From assembly GCA_018136815.1 (NCBI GenBank), contig CM030943.1, positions 3,117,202-3,176,284 of the forward strand: a stretch of 59,083 nucleotides of DNA. The letters are read 5' to 3'. Positions 20,266 to 31,295 of the stretch are shown here, in pieces (the first letter of the stretch is position 1; each line of letters opens with the position of its first letter). A model generated the notes under the pieces. It did not search any database. It saw only the letters and a program-made list of their open reading frames with translations, and had not been told where the DNA came from. The DNA is from Isochrysis galbana (lineage: Eukaryota > Haptophyta > Isochrysidales > Isochrysidaceae). A program made the position numbers and the translations under genes.

Positions 20266-23200
20266 TCACTGCTGTGGCGCGTGATTACTCTCATCCACGT
20301 GGCCGAGGCTCTCCCATTCGCCCGTGCTCGTCTCCTTCCACAGGGTCACGACGTCGTCTCCGCACGAGACGGCGAGGATGGTGCCCGTAACGGACCAGCT
20401 GACACGCCACACGGGGGCGGAGAAGGCAATCTCCTTGTACGTGCACTGCTGACCGGCCTCCTTGGGCAGCTTCCAAATGACGACCTTCTTGTCCTGCACA
20501 GGGTAGGCGCAAGGGGGAGTGGGGGCTGAGCGCGAGGGCGTGAGCATAGGCCCGCAGGGGGTTGCCCACCCCCACGCCCACCTGCGAGCACGTGGCGATG
20601 AGCGCATCGGCCGGCTTGGGCGCCGGCGACCATGCGACGTCGCGGACCCAGTCGGTGTGCAGCGCCGGCAGGACAAGCTCCTCCTCCCATAGGCCGTCCG
20701 CCGTGCACCTGCCGGTGTATGGGGGTGGGGTGCAGGTCAGTAGCGGCACCGGGCTGGGCCAGCTCAAGCACCGGAGGGGGGCGGGGGGGGGGGGGGGGGG
20801 GCGCACCTCCAGATCTTGACCTGATTGTCGCAGCCGCCGGAGACGAGACGCTTGCCCTCATCGGTCGGGGTGAAACTAATCCCGTTGATTGGGGCCGCCG
20901 GCGCCCACGACACTGCGTTGCACCCGGTCCTGTGCGCCTTGAACTTGGTCACTTCCCAGCCGTTGCCTGAGCGGCGGCAGCGGCACGAGGGTCGGGCTAG
21001 TGTGGGCCGGTGCGGGGACGCGTGAGCGCGGCCGCGACCGCACGTGCGATGGCTCTCGCCGCACCTCGCGACGTGAGCACGCTGATCGTCTCATCGGACG
21101 AGCCGCACGCCAGGCACAAGCCTTGCTCATGCGGGCTCCACGCGATGGAGTTGACTGCGCCAGCATGGAGGGCAGAGGGTGGGGGGGAAGGTTAGGAGGT
21201 GCCGGTCGGCGCTGCCCGTGCCCCAGCCCGCGCCGATGCTGTGCGCGCTCTTACCCGAGCCGTCGTGCCCACGGTGCTGGTAAATCTGTACCCAATTGTT
21301 GCGGGACAGCTCTTTCCAAATAATCACTTGCCGGTCGTACGAGCACGAGGCGAGGATGCTGCCGAACTTGGGGTGCGCCCACGCCACTTGCCAGACGGGA
21401 CCGTTGTGCCTGTCGGTCCCAGGGGGAGAGGGGGGGGGGGGGTGGCTGAGCAGCGGGCGAGCACGCGCGCCTCATCTGAGCGCGCACGGTGCGCCGAGCG
21501 CCGTCCACGGGCCCCCACAAGGGCGATGGCGTCAAGAGTGGGTTCGTGGCGTCGCAGAAGGTGGGTGGAAGGACATGGCCGCCCACCCGACGAGCTGCGC
21601 CGTCTGTGCGTGCTGGAAGCCCTCCGCCCCCTCGAAGATCTTGACAGTCCGGTCGGAGGAGCAGGTGGCAAGCCTTCGGCCATAGAAGTCGAGCTGCACG
21701 TCGTGCTGCGTGGCAAGGCGATGCGGGCGGGGGGATAGGTGGGTGGGTCGCGTGAGGGACGGCGAGCGAGCGGGTGGGTGGGTGTGACTCGTGAGGGGCG
21801 GCCGAGGATGTTCAGGGTGTACTTGTCTGTGTGCGTGTGTCGGGGGTGGGGAGTGGAGGGGGCAGCTGGCAGAGGAAGTATGGGTAAGGAGAGCGAGCGG
21901 CGAGGAGGGGCCGCGGCGTGGAAGGGCGGAGCAGAGGGGCGAGGGGGAGGGGGAGTGCAGTAGCCAAGCAGAGGGGCCTCGGGCCAGGGAGGAAAGGGGG
22001 GAGCTGCAGCGGCAAGGAGGAAGGGTGCGAGGAAGGCGGATAGAATGGGTGGAGAAAGGGATGAGGGAGGCAAGGCACAGCGAGCAAAGGGACGAGACGC
22101 AACAACAACAGCGAGGGGGAAGAGGGGAGGATTGGTTGGGGAATGGCATGGAGGCGAAATCTGGGCTAGAGGCTAAGAGGCGGTGTGTGAGATGAAGGAA
22201 GGCGAGGAGGAAAGCAGGAGCACAGGGACATTTTGCAAGAGCAGGAGGATCAGCGGGAGAAGAAGGAGGAGAGCGGGGAAGGAAAGACGTGGAGAGGGGA
22301 GGACACGGGGAGAAAGATGAGGAGGGAAAGCGGCCGCAAATGAGGGGATGGGTGCGGGCATGAGATTGGATATGACAGCAATCATGGCGGCGGCGGCGAT
22401 GAAGGAAGGGCAGGCGGCGATGAAGGAAGGGCAGATAGGCGCGGAGGGCCAAGCGAAGAGCCGCAGGAAAGGAGGGCGAGGTGGGGGTGAAGGCTGCACA
22501 GGCTGCGTGTGGAGAGTGTGCGGCAGCAGCACGAGGCGAGGGGAGAGAGCTAAGAAGTGGGGAGAGAGGAGAGGGAAAGAAGGGTAGAGAAGAGGTGGAG
22601 AGAGAGTGGGAGGGGGGGGGGGGTTGGGGAGGGAAAAAGAGGGGGAGTGGGAGAGGAGGGTAGGTGACGCTAAGGGAAGAGATTGCGAAGGAAGGGTGGG
22701 ATGAGAGAGGAAGAGGGCCGAGAGGAATGGGAGCGATGGACAGAGCGAGGAGAGGAGGGAGGGAGCGAGAGTGCTGGACGAGGAAGGCGGAGGGAGGGAG
22801 GGAGGGCCACCGAGGAGGGTGGGGTGGGGGCGGCAGGATGCGTGAGGGGGGGGGGGAGGGAAAGGAAAGAAACAGAGTGGGAGGGGGGGGGCAGGGAGGG
22901 ACGGGAGAGAGGAAGAGGAGGAGAGAAAACAGCTGATTGACATTGAGGAGAGAGTAGGGGACAGGAGGGGGAGAAGGGAAGGGGGGAGAAGGGAAGGGGG
23001 GGGAGGGAGGGAGGAAAGGCGGGATGAAAGGCGGGGGGGGAGGGAGGGAGGGAGAGGGAGGTGGAGGGAGGTGGAGGGAGGGGGGAGAGCAGGGAGCGGT
23101 GGGGCGGAGAAGGAGGAAGGGAGAGGGAGGGAGGGGACGAGAGACGGGGACGAGGGGGAAAGGGGGGGGGGAGGAGCGGGAGAAGAGAGGGGGACACGAG

Positions 23201-23476
23201 CGCAGAAAGGGGAGGGCGGGTATGTAGGTGTGTGGGTGTGTGGGTGGGGTGAGATGGGGGGTGGGGTCGGGGGGGGGAGGGGGTAGAAAGAGAGAGAGAG
23301 AGAGACAGAGAGAGTCGACAGGGAGGGAGGTGGAGGGAGAGAGAGGGAGGGAGAGGGAGGGAGAGGGAGAGAGGGGAAGGGGGAGGGAGAGGGAGGGCGG
23401 GGTGTGGCGCGGTGTGCGGGCGCCGCGGCGCAGCGCAGCGCACGATGAGATCCTCGTGAGACGTGACCAGCTTCAT
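20266..23476 (-). CDS. SEC13: SEC13 WD-repeat protein, seven exons
   Basis: Exons 23476-23444, 21705-21587, 21409-21255, 21154-21065, 20966-20807, 20708-20582 and 20493-20266 join in consistent phase to 303 aa, close to yeast (297) and human (322) Sec13. The exons tile a six-bladed propeller: [116 protein letters not shown] and VTLWKE. Sec13 is a shared subunit of the COPII outer coat on ER exit sites and of the nuclear-pore Y complex. Exon 1 is only 11 codons ([11 protein letters not shown]), matching the conserved SHED-(I)HD start, and is separated from exon 2 by a 1738-bp intron that is almost all C/T on the sense strand. Other introns are 88-177 bp. Donors are GTGCGC, GTGGGC, GTAAGA, GTGCGG, GTGCGC and GTGGGC. 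All junctions are inferred from frame and homology. Confidence 0.92.
21706..23443 (-). other. First intron of SEC13, 1.7 kb polypyrimidine
   Basis: The sense strand is C/T-rich for nearly its full length, with CCCTCTCC and CTCTCT units. Donor GTGCGC starts at 23443; the acceptor is CCACGCAG. The composition creates long Pro/Ser/Leu and Arg/Glu/Gly spurious frames on the two strands. Confidence 0.8.
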
Positions 23477-23477
23477 C

Positions 23478-23508
<31 letters not shown>

Positions 23509-23797
23509 AGGGAGGGAGGGAGAGGGGGAGAGAGAGAGAGAGAGAGGGGGCGGGAGAGGGGGGAGAAGGGGAGGAAGAGGGGGGTGAAGTATTCAATAGA
23601 TTGAGAGAATACTGTATAAGAGGGAAGAGGTTGCGGTGGAGGAGAAGAGGGGGGAGAGACCAGAGAGAGGGAGAGAGTAAGAGGGGAGAGAGGGGATGTG
23701 TAGAGAAAAACCAGAGGAGAGAGAGGGAGAGAGAGAGAGGGAAGAGAGAGAGAGAGAGAGAAGAGAGAAGGAGAACAAAGTGAGAGGAGGAGGAGGA

Positions 23798-23843
<46 letters not shown>

Positions 23844-24668
23844 AGAGGAGAGAAGAGAGGAGAGAGAGGAGAGAGAAGAGAGGATAGAGAGGGGGAGAGA
23901 GGAGAGAGAAGAGAGAGAGGAGAGGAGAAGAGAGAGAGAATTATAAGAGTAGTGGAGCCCCACCAGGAGGGCGAGGAGAGCAGTGCTCTACGGACCGGCG
24001 GAGGGAGTATACAATAAAACTCCGCCTCGTCCGAAGAGGAGAGGAGAAGAGAACAGAAAAAAAAACAAAAAGAAAACACACCGCTCAAGGCGACTACTGC
24101 GGCTAGATACCGCGGGGGGGGGACCCATCGCACACTCGAGGTGGCTGCCTCACGCCGTCGACCACACCCCAGACTCCCAGACTCCCCACTCCTCTCACCT
24201 CTCACGCTGTCCCCTTTATTCGTTGGTCGTTGGTCTTGGTCTTGATAGGGCAGTCAAACTCAAACTCTAGAGGTTAGAGGTTTGGGCCCTAGATGGGAGA
24301 TACAGGATACTGTATCTGGGGGAGGGGCCAGATACAGCTATATCTATTGTATCTGGGGGAGCCCCACACCAGGATACACACCACTTCTAGGCTCAAAATG
24401 ACAATTTTACCATTATAACTGTGCTTCTACGGTTAAAATAGGCGTTTTGCGCGTAGCATCAGTTCACCTCGAGCTGACAACACTGATGTCAGCAGCTTGG
24501 AGCGGGGAGAAAACAAAACATGCAGTCCCCTTCACTTTCTACAGCCAAAGAAAAAATGCAGAAAATGAAAATGAATGTACTGAGGGTTCGAACTCGTGCC
24601 CGGCACCGGATTTTATTCCGTTAGTCCGAGCCGAAGTCCGAATTGTGTTTTGACCCTCGAGCCCTCGT

Positions 24669-24699
<31 letters not shown>

Positions 24700-25428
24700 T
24701 CTGGTGGACACTCCTGATTCTGCTCACCAGAGAGGGTTCGTTTAACGTATGTTTCCGGCCTGTTACTGTTAATGTTTGAGTGCAGAGTGTTGTTTTGTGT
24801 TGTTTTACCCACTGTATCGCCTGTTGGTGACCTGCAGCCCCCTGAGTACCCCCAAGCCCCGAGTCTTCCGAGTCTTCCTTTTGAGTCTACGAGTCCCTAC
24901 GAGTCCCAGTCTAGCGGTATCTGCTCGCCGCGCCCTTTCTTACGTCCTCCGTCCCTCCGGTTCGCGTTCCGAGCCACTCTCCCGTCTGACGAATTGTGAT
25001 GGCCCATAGGGCCTGAGGGCAATGAGGAAGGAGGCAGACCGGCGGCAGGCGCGGCGGAGGAGACGACTTCGGAGACGCTGACGGGCTGAGGCCCGTCAGC
25101 AGAGGAAGGCGGGCAGGCGGGCTTCTGCGAGGGCGAGGACGGCGGCGAGAGCGACATCGAGCGAGTGGCGAGTGGCGAGAGGCGAGGGTGAGTGTGAGGA
25201 GGGCTGTGATGGCAGGGGCTGGTGCGGATAAAGGTACCTAGCTTTATAGGACGGGTCCTATAATGTAGGACGCACTTCAGTACTTCAGAAAGGGGGTATA
25301 TTCGCCTACTTTTGAGCCCACCTTCGGGTTCCAGCCATATCATGATATTTGTGATGGGGCATTTGCAGCATAGGTCACAATTCGCTCGATAAATAGTATT
25401 TTAAAACACTTTTACGAATCTACTGCTC
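23477..25428. other. No firm gene; GA repeats, then A/T-richer spacer
   Basis: From 23480 to 23940 there are GA/GGA repeats continuing the SEC13 upstream region. At 24285-24370 AGATACAG/GTATCTGGGGGA motifs recur. At 24570-24610 a GAGGGTTCGAACTCGTGCC stretch looks like a tRNA T-arm/B box. A minus-strand frame from 25170 starts MSLSPPSSPSQKPACPP, resembling the MSAPS elements. At 25233-25275 and 27060-27120 the TAGGACG.GTCCTATAATGTAGGACG motif occurs twice. Confidence 0.4.
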
Positions 25429-25833
25429 AACGAGCGTTTTTCGTCCTACGAATGGATACCACGAGTGGAACGCAAACCCGGACCCCAGAGCCCGCGCCCC
25501 TTGCATGGCCTAGCAGGATTGCCCGTGCGGACCGACGGAGGCAAAAATTGCGGGGTGATTCGACGCCCAAATCGCCCCCCAGTCCTACAAACGACCAGCC
25601 GCTCTGGCGCTCGTGCGCGCCCAAAGGGATCTGGCATTCATGGCCCCCCCGGCCAGATGTGCGCGCGCGGACCGCCCCTTTCGCGCCTGGCCGATGCCCT
25701 CATACCCCCAGGCCATCGGAGGGATGGGATTGGTGAAGTATGGACGCGAGCCGCGCCGCCCACAGCCGGGAGCGTGCCGCGTGAGCCCAGCCATCGGCCG
25801 TGCGCGGGGGTGAAATCGGGCCTGGGGCTAAGC
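25429..25833. other. No gene seen; GC-rich flank of the solo LTR
   Basis: About 400 bp of GC-rich DNA to the left of the solo LTR. Overlapping frames on both strands look non-coding. Confidence 0.4.
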
Positions 25834-26885
25834 TGCTTGAGTGCAGCGACGCAGCGAACAACGACGGACAACGAAGCTGAGAACAACAGGATACACCGAC
25901 TCACGAACACACCGGAATCATTCACCCAAACAAAGCAAATTATCAAGCAACCGCGACCCCAAATCACCGATAACTCAAATACGTCGCGAGAGACGGAGAG
26001 AGAGAGCGAGAGAGAGAGAGAGACTCCACAGCGACGGCCGGAGCGTGTCTCCGTTGTAACTTCCCACGTAGCGGAGAGTCCGAAGGGGAGCGTCCTGTCG
26101 CGCGACCACGGCGATCACTTTGGATACAGATCGCAACGAGATGTCTTCACTACAGAGGAAATCTTGCCGTTGAGCGTGAACCTTCTAGACGCTTCTAACG
26201 AACAACCCTGAGTAGCAACCAAGGGGAAGAAACACCAAAGGGGCCAAGGCTTGCATGTAGCTTGCATCAAGGGGAAAGATTCCCTCACCTAGGAAGCGAA
26301 CCTACACCGATCTCCAAGGGGAGATGGCAAATTAAACCTCAAATCTCGAGCGGCTAGAGCAACCGACTCGCTCGCCAAAACCTTGACCGAGAAGAAAGAA
26401 GCAAGGACCTACAAGCCAAGGGTAGCGGACCTAGGGAATGTGAGAGGAAATTTCCGAACGCCAACGCCAAACGCCGAACGCGGGAAGGCAACGAAACCCT
26501 AACCAGGCCAAGCAGAACCTACGAAGAACAGGCCTGGACGACAACGAAAGTGAGCAGGTCCCAAGAAAGAACCGGAACCCAACAAGAAACGACAAGCCTT
26601 GCAAGAAGCTAAACAAGCCTTCACAAGGTAACCTGAGAGCCTGAGACAAGCGCGCAGCGAGTGACAGGCGACCTGGCTCCTTTGGGTCAAGATTACCCGA
26701 AAGGAGGAAACCTGGAATCTAGACCTGACAAACAGGCTAGAAGGAACGAAACAAGAACTCGAATTCTAGATCGCTAGGGACGAACCCTACCAACCTAGAT
26801 GTACCTGAGCTTCACCGTGTGGCCGCACGACGAAGGACCTGGAAATAAGAGCCTAGAAATCGCATCATCTAGGATGAATGCGACA
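25834..26885 (-). mobile_element. Solo LTR of the Ty3/gypsy element
   Basis: Reverse-complement match, nearly identical, to the LTR at 47272-48325 over about 1052 bp. It runs from TGCTTGAGTGCAG on the left to GAATGCGACA on the right (TG...CA ends). It includes the (GA)n stretch at 25995-26020. No internal sequence is attached. The 5-bp flanks (TAAGC and CAATG) do not match, so no target-site duplication is visible. Confidence 0.9.
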
Positions 26886-27214
26886 CAATGGCGGGCAACC
26901 TTTCAGAGGGCCCAGTTTGGGTGAGATTTGGCGGGACCCAAAGGCGGGCACCAGACCTGAGCGGCCAGGGGCTGGCAGGGGGGAGGGTGGGGGGCCGTCG
27001 CGCACCACTTTGGTGGGAGGTGCACCCGCCGGTGGCCCGCGAGGGGGGCCATTGCGAGGGGGAATCCCAGGGTCCTACGACGCCATCATTTTCGTAGGAC
27101 GCGGTCCTATAATGTAGGACGGAACTTTTTAGCCGGGTGAGGCGAGGCGAGTTTGTAGGGTACGAGTATTACGAGAGCGAGAGCGACGAGAGCGAGAGCG
27201 ACGGATGACGACTG
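26886..27214. other. No gene seen; spacer between two LTR remnants
   Basis: GC-rich spacer. The inverted motif TCCTACGA...TCGTAGGA and CCTATAATGTAGGACGG at 27060-27125 echo 25233-25275. At 27160-27205 there are GAGAGCGAGAGCGAC repeats. Confidence 0.4.
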
Positions 27215-27555
27215 ACGACAGGACGTCGGACAACGATGCAGAAAACAACAGGATGCACCGACTCACGAACGCACTAGAATCATTCACCCAAACCAAGCAA
27301 AACATGAAATAACTGAGACCCCACATCGCCGGTAACTCAAACACGTCGCGAGAGACGGAGAGAGAGAGCGAGAGAGAGAGAGAGAGAGAATCCAAAGCGA
27401 TGGTCGGAGCGTCGGAGCGTGTCTTCGCTTTGGATTTTCCCACCAAGGCGGAAAGTCGAAGAGGAACGTTATGTCGCGCAACCGCGGCGATCACATTGGA
27501 TACAGATCGCAGCGAGGTATCCTTGCAATCGAAGAAATCTTGCTGTGAGTGACCG
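27215..27555 (-). mobile_element. Truncated, diverged LTR of the same family
   Basis: Matches the terminal third of the LTR (reverse of about 47990-48320): CAGGATGCACCGACTCACGAAC, CATTCACCCAAAC, AACACGTCGCGAGAGACGG and TTGGATACAGATCGCAG. Identity is clearly lower than for the solo LTR, and the match stops around 27555, so it is an older, broken copy. Confidence 0.8.
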
Positions 27556-28465
27556 GGCTATACCCTACCTAGCTAGATGGTAGATGGGAACTGCGTACTT
27601 AGTATTTACAGTATCATCCGTCTTATAATTTGGTCAGAGGCCAAGGACATCTGTGTTTTGCCGGCTGTCTCTGCAGGCCCCGGCACCCGTCTTCCCCATC
27701 GCGAGGGCTCGCTCCTCGGTTCAGGGCCTGCCCCCCCCCCCCCCCCCCCAGTAAAGAGTAAAGAGGAAGAGATCGGTAGAGAGTAGAGAGAGCCCAGAGC
27801 CTCGCCGCCGCCCCCCCGCGGTAGGGCACTCGGCCTTATGACTATTTTTGGACGGGGGTGTTCGATCGGAAAGACCCCAAAATAGATTATTCGCTGCTGT
27901 TTGAAGGTGACGAGCCCGTCGTCCGCTCCATAAATAGAACATATCCCCTGTATATAAATAAACATCTCCCCCCCACTCGTACCGGCGCTCTCGTCTCCCG
28001 CTCTCTCTCTCTCTCTCCTCTCTCTCTCGCTCTCTCGCTCTCTCCTCTTCTCCTCTTTCTCTCTCCTCTTCTCTTCTCTCTCTCTTCTCTCCATCTTCTT
28101 TCCCTTCCTCTCCCTCCCTCCCTCCCTCTCCCTCTCCCTCTCCTTCCCTCTCTCCACCTCCCTCCCTCTCTCTCTCTTCTCTATTCTCTCTCTCCCTCTC
28201 TCTTCTCTTCTCTTCTCTTCTCTTCTCTTCTCTCTCTCTCTCCCTCCCTCTCTCTCTCCCTCTCCCTCCCCCTCCCTCTCTCTCCTTCTCCACGCTCGCT
28301 CCGCGCGGTAACCCGTTGGCGGGAGAAGCTCCCTCCGGTCCACATATCTCTCTCCCGGGGCGATTTCACACAGTATCCTCCCCCTTCCTCCCTCGAGGTC
28401 GTTGGGTGGATTCCCGCCTTCCCCCCCATCGAGAGAGAGAGAACGACGGTAGTCCTCGACGGCGG

Positions 28466-28506
<41 letters not shown>

Positions 28507-28721
28507 GAGGAGAGAGAGGGCCAACTTCTCTCTAATCTCTCTCTTTTCTTCTTCTTCTTCCGCCGCCTCCCCCAACCCCCCACCCTCTCGACAGCGGAGA
28601 GGGAGAGGGCCAACTTCTCTCTCTTCTCGCCTCTCTCTTCACGTACCCGGGGGTCCTCCTCCCCCGCGCGCCCACGAAGAGATCCGCCCCCCCCCTCCCT
28701 TCCTCCCCCTCTCTCTTCCCC
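27556..28721. other. No firm gene; polypyrimidine flank of the dynamin gene
   Basis: 27980-28300 and 28505-28760 are CT-rich; 28465-28505 is (GA)n. A first exon of the dynamin gene could lie here, because a good acceptor (polypyrimidine then CGACCAG) sits at about 28770, but I could not identify one. Confidence 0.45.
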
Positions 28722-31295
28722 ATGCCTCTCCCCCTCCTCCTCCTCCTTCCTCTCTCCCTCGACCAGCCGCACGCGGCGCTGTACCACGCGTACAACCAGC
28801 TCCATTCCCTCTCCCAGCAGTTCTCCTTCCCCATCCACACGCCCGCCATCGTCCTGGTGGGCCAGCAGACCGACGGCAAGAGTGCTCTCCTCGAAGCCAT
28901 CATCGGCTTCCAGTTCAACCATGTGGGAGGAGGCACGAAGACGCGAAGACCGATCGCTCTGCAGATGCAGTACAACGAGCTATGCGAGACCCCACGCTGC
29001 TACGTCCTCGACGGCAGCGGGGAAGGCAGCGGGGAGGCGGGGGAGAGGGCGACTCCCCCTCTGACGCTCGCTCAGCTCAAGCAGTACATCGAGGCGGAGA
29101 ACTCCAGGCTCGAGGAGAAGGGCGAGTTCGAGGCGTCGGAGCTCATCGTGAGGATCGACTTCAAGTACTGCCCCAACCTCAACGTCATCGACACGCCGGG
29201 GATCCTCGTCTCCCAGTCGGCGGGCGAGCGGCTGTGTGACGCCGTGCGGCGGCTCGTGCTCGCGCAGATCGCGCCCGTCGAGAGGATCATCCTGTGCGTC
29301 GAGGAGACGAGGACGTGGGAGTCGTCGCACGTGCGCTCTCTGGTTGCGTCGGTTGACCCGGCCTTCGAACGCACCGTCGTCGTCTCGACCAAGCTCGACA
29401 CCAAGTTCGCGCAGCTGTCGACCGCCTCCGAGCTGCGCTCGTTCCTCGCTGCCGAGCCGCTCCGGCGCGCGCACCCGGCGCTCCTCGGCGGCCCCTTCTT
29501 CACCTCGGTGCCCGTCGGACGCGTGGGAGGAACGGCGCTCCACGGCTTCGCCACCGACGCCGAGTACCAGCTCGCGCTCGCGCAGCTCGAGCGCGCTGAC
29601 CTGCAGTACCTGTGGCACGCGCTCGCCGACGGCGCCGACGGCGGGCGCGATGCGGCCGCCAGGGCGTGCGCCGGCGTCGGCGTCTCGCGCCTCCGCTCCT
29701 TCCTCGAGGACCTGTTGCGCGAGCGCTACCTGGCGGGGCTCGACTCGATCCACCGCCAGCTACGCGGCGCGTGCGAGGCCATCGGCGCCGAGATCGCCAC
29801 CGCCGATGGGCTGCTGCACGAGCTCGCGCCTGAGCGCGTGCGCGCGCTCTGCACCAAGTACGTCGCGCGCTTCATGGAGCGCTTCGAGGCGACGTGGTCG
29901 GGCCTGCCTGCGCCCGAGGTGCTCCGGCTCGCGCAGACGGCCGCGCAGGAGCAGGCCGAGGCGGGCGCCCTCGCGCCCGAGCGGCCGCTCGCCACCGCGC
30001 GCGACGACGGCGGCGCGCGCGCCGCAGCCCTCTTTGGCGGGCCCGCCTTCTCGCGCCTCCTCGGCGAGTTCGAGGCGGCCGTCGCCGGCCTGCCCGCGGT
30101 CGCCGTCTCGGAGGAGCAGCTCGCCAACGCGCTCGGCGTGGACGCGCAGAACGACTCGCTCTACGTGGGGCGCACCGCCGCCTCCCTCGCCCTCGGCCAC
30201 TCCTTCGCCCAGCTCGCCGCCATCCTGCGCGCGCTCGAGCGCCGGCTCCTGCACGTCGTCCGCCGGATGCTCAGCCACGCCGCCGCGTACGCCGACGGAT
30301 CGATGAGCCTGCGCGCGCGGCTCGGCGGCAGCCGCGCAGCGCGGCCCGCCTCCGCGGCCGCCACGCTCTACGGCGACGACGCCAACGTCTTCCTCCGCCG
30401 GCCGCTCGAGGACTGCTCCTCTGAGCTGCTCGCCGAGGCGGTCAGGACGTGCATGACGGTGCGCCCGGGGCGGGGCGGGGAGAGAGGGGGGGGGGGGGGA
30501 AGGCGAGAGCACGCGCGCGCGCGCGGCCGGCGGCGCGCCTTGCCCGCCCGCCGACACGCCCGCCCGCCCGCAGGCGTGTTACCGCGACCTGCGCCCCTCG
30601 AGCTCCTCCTCCTCGACCAACCCCGAGGTGCGCCGCCGCCCGCCCGCGCCCGCCTGGGGCAGGCGGCGCCCCGCCGCCGCCCGCGCCCACGCCGCCCGCG
30701 CCCCGCCGCCGCCCGCGCCCACGCCGCTCGCGCCCCGCCGCCGCCGCCGCAGGTGTCCACGCTGTGGCCCACCTTCGCCTCGACCGCACCCGTCACGGAC
30801 GACGAGGGCCTGCCGAGGGACGCCGACGCCGGTTGGGCGCCCGAGGGGTGGTTCGAGGCGAGCTCCGCCGTCGACGCCCTCGTGCGCCACATCGTCGGCA
30901 CGTGGCGCCGCCAGTTCGCCGTGCACGTCAAGCGCAAGGTGCGCGCCCGCGTCCGCACGCCGTGCCGTGCCGCCCGCCCGAGCGCCCACCCGCCGCCCCG
31001 CATCGCGCAGGTCCACTTCTGCATGCTCACGCTTATTGAGGAGATGCCGCTCTACCTCCTCCACCGGTTGCACACGATGGGGGACGAGAGCTCCGGCGAC
31101 TCGCTCGACGTCTCCAGCGCGCGCTCGGTACTCCTACAGCACAAGGAGTCGCTGCTCGGCGAGCACGCCAAGGTGGGCGAGCTGCTGGGGCAGTTCCAAC
31201 AGCTGCGCGCGCAGCTCGAGGTCTCGCTCGAGAGCGAGGGCGCCGCCGCGCGCGACTGGGAGGCCGAGCAGCAGCCGCAGCCCGCCGCGGCGTAG
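28722..31295 (+). CDS. Dynamin-related GTPase, DRP5B/ARC5-like
   Basis: Exons 28722-30458, 30574-30627, 30753-30938 and 31011-31295 give about 753 aa, near the 777 aa of Arabidopsis ARC5. All three introns have GTGCGC donors and phase 0. Starting with LYHAYNQLHSL, the GTPase domain has the P-loop GQQTDGKSALLEA, the switch-I segment FNHVGGGTKTRRP, DTPGI (G3) and TKLD (G4). The long helical stalk follows, with no PH domain, as in the ARC5 family. In plants and algae such proteins assemble on the cytosolic face of dividing plastids or peroxisomes and constrict them. The second exon is only 18 codons and Ser-rich. The start is uncertain: the ATG at 28722 gives 16 residues encoded by a polypyrimidine stretch, which may instead be an acceptor ending at 28770 with a missed upstream exon. 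Downstream introns contain G-runs that obscured them. Confidence 0.85.
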   Translation: MPLPLLLLLPLSLDQPHAALYHAYNQLHSLSQQFSFPIHTPAIVLVGQQTDGKSALLEAIIGFQFNHVGGGTKTRRPIALQMQYNELCETPRCYVLDGSGEGSGEAGERATPPLTLAQLKQYIEAENSRLEEKGEFEASELIVRIDFKYCPNLNVIDTPGILVSQSAGERLCDAVRRLVLAQIAPVERIILCVEETRTWESSHVRSLVASVDPAFERTVVVSTKLDTKFAQLSTASELRSFLAAEPLRRAHPALLGGPFFTSVPVGRVGGTALHGFATDAEYQLALAQLERADLQYLWHALADGADGGRDAAARACAGVGVSRLRSFLEDLLRERYLAGLDSIHRQLRGACEAIGAEIATADGLLHELAPERVRALCTKYVARFMERFEATWSGLPAPEVLRLAQTAAQEQAEAGALAPERPLATARDDGGARAAALFGGPAFSRLLGEFEAAVAGLPAVAVSEEQLANALGVDAQNDSLYVGRTAASLALGHSFAQLAAILRALERRLLHVVRRMLSHAAAYADGSMSLRARLGGSRAARPASAAATLYGDDANVFLRRPLEDCSSELLAEAVRTCMTVRPGRGGERGGGGGRREHARARGRRRALPARRHARPPAGVLPRPAPLELLLLDQPRGAPPPARARLGQAAPRRRPRPRRPRPAAARAHAARAPPPPPQVSTLWPTFASTAPVTDDEGLPRDADAGWAPEGWFEASSAVDALVRHIVGTWRRQFAVHVKRKVRARVRTPCRAARPSAHPPPRIAQVHFCMLTLIEEMPLYLLHRLHTMGDESSGDSLDVSSARSVLLQHKESLLGEHAKVGELLGQFQQLRAQLEVSLESEGAAARDWEAEQQPQPAAA

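Noticed and set aside
22173..24205. Frames of about 500-600 codons rich in Ser/Leu/Pro
   Set aside because: They are readings of the polypyrimidine SEC13 intron and its flank; only the 11 codons at 23476-23444 are believable.
29236..30424. Arg/Ser-rich frames overlapping the dynamin gene
   Set aside because: Shifted readings of the GTPase gene with no motif of their own.
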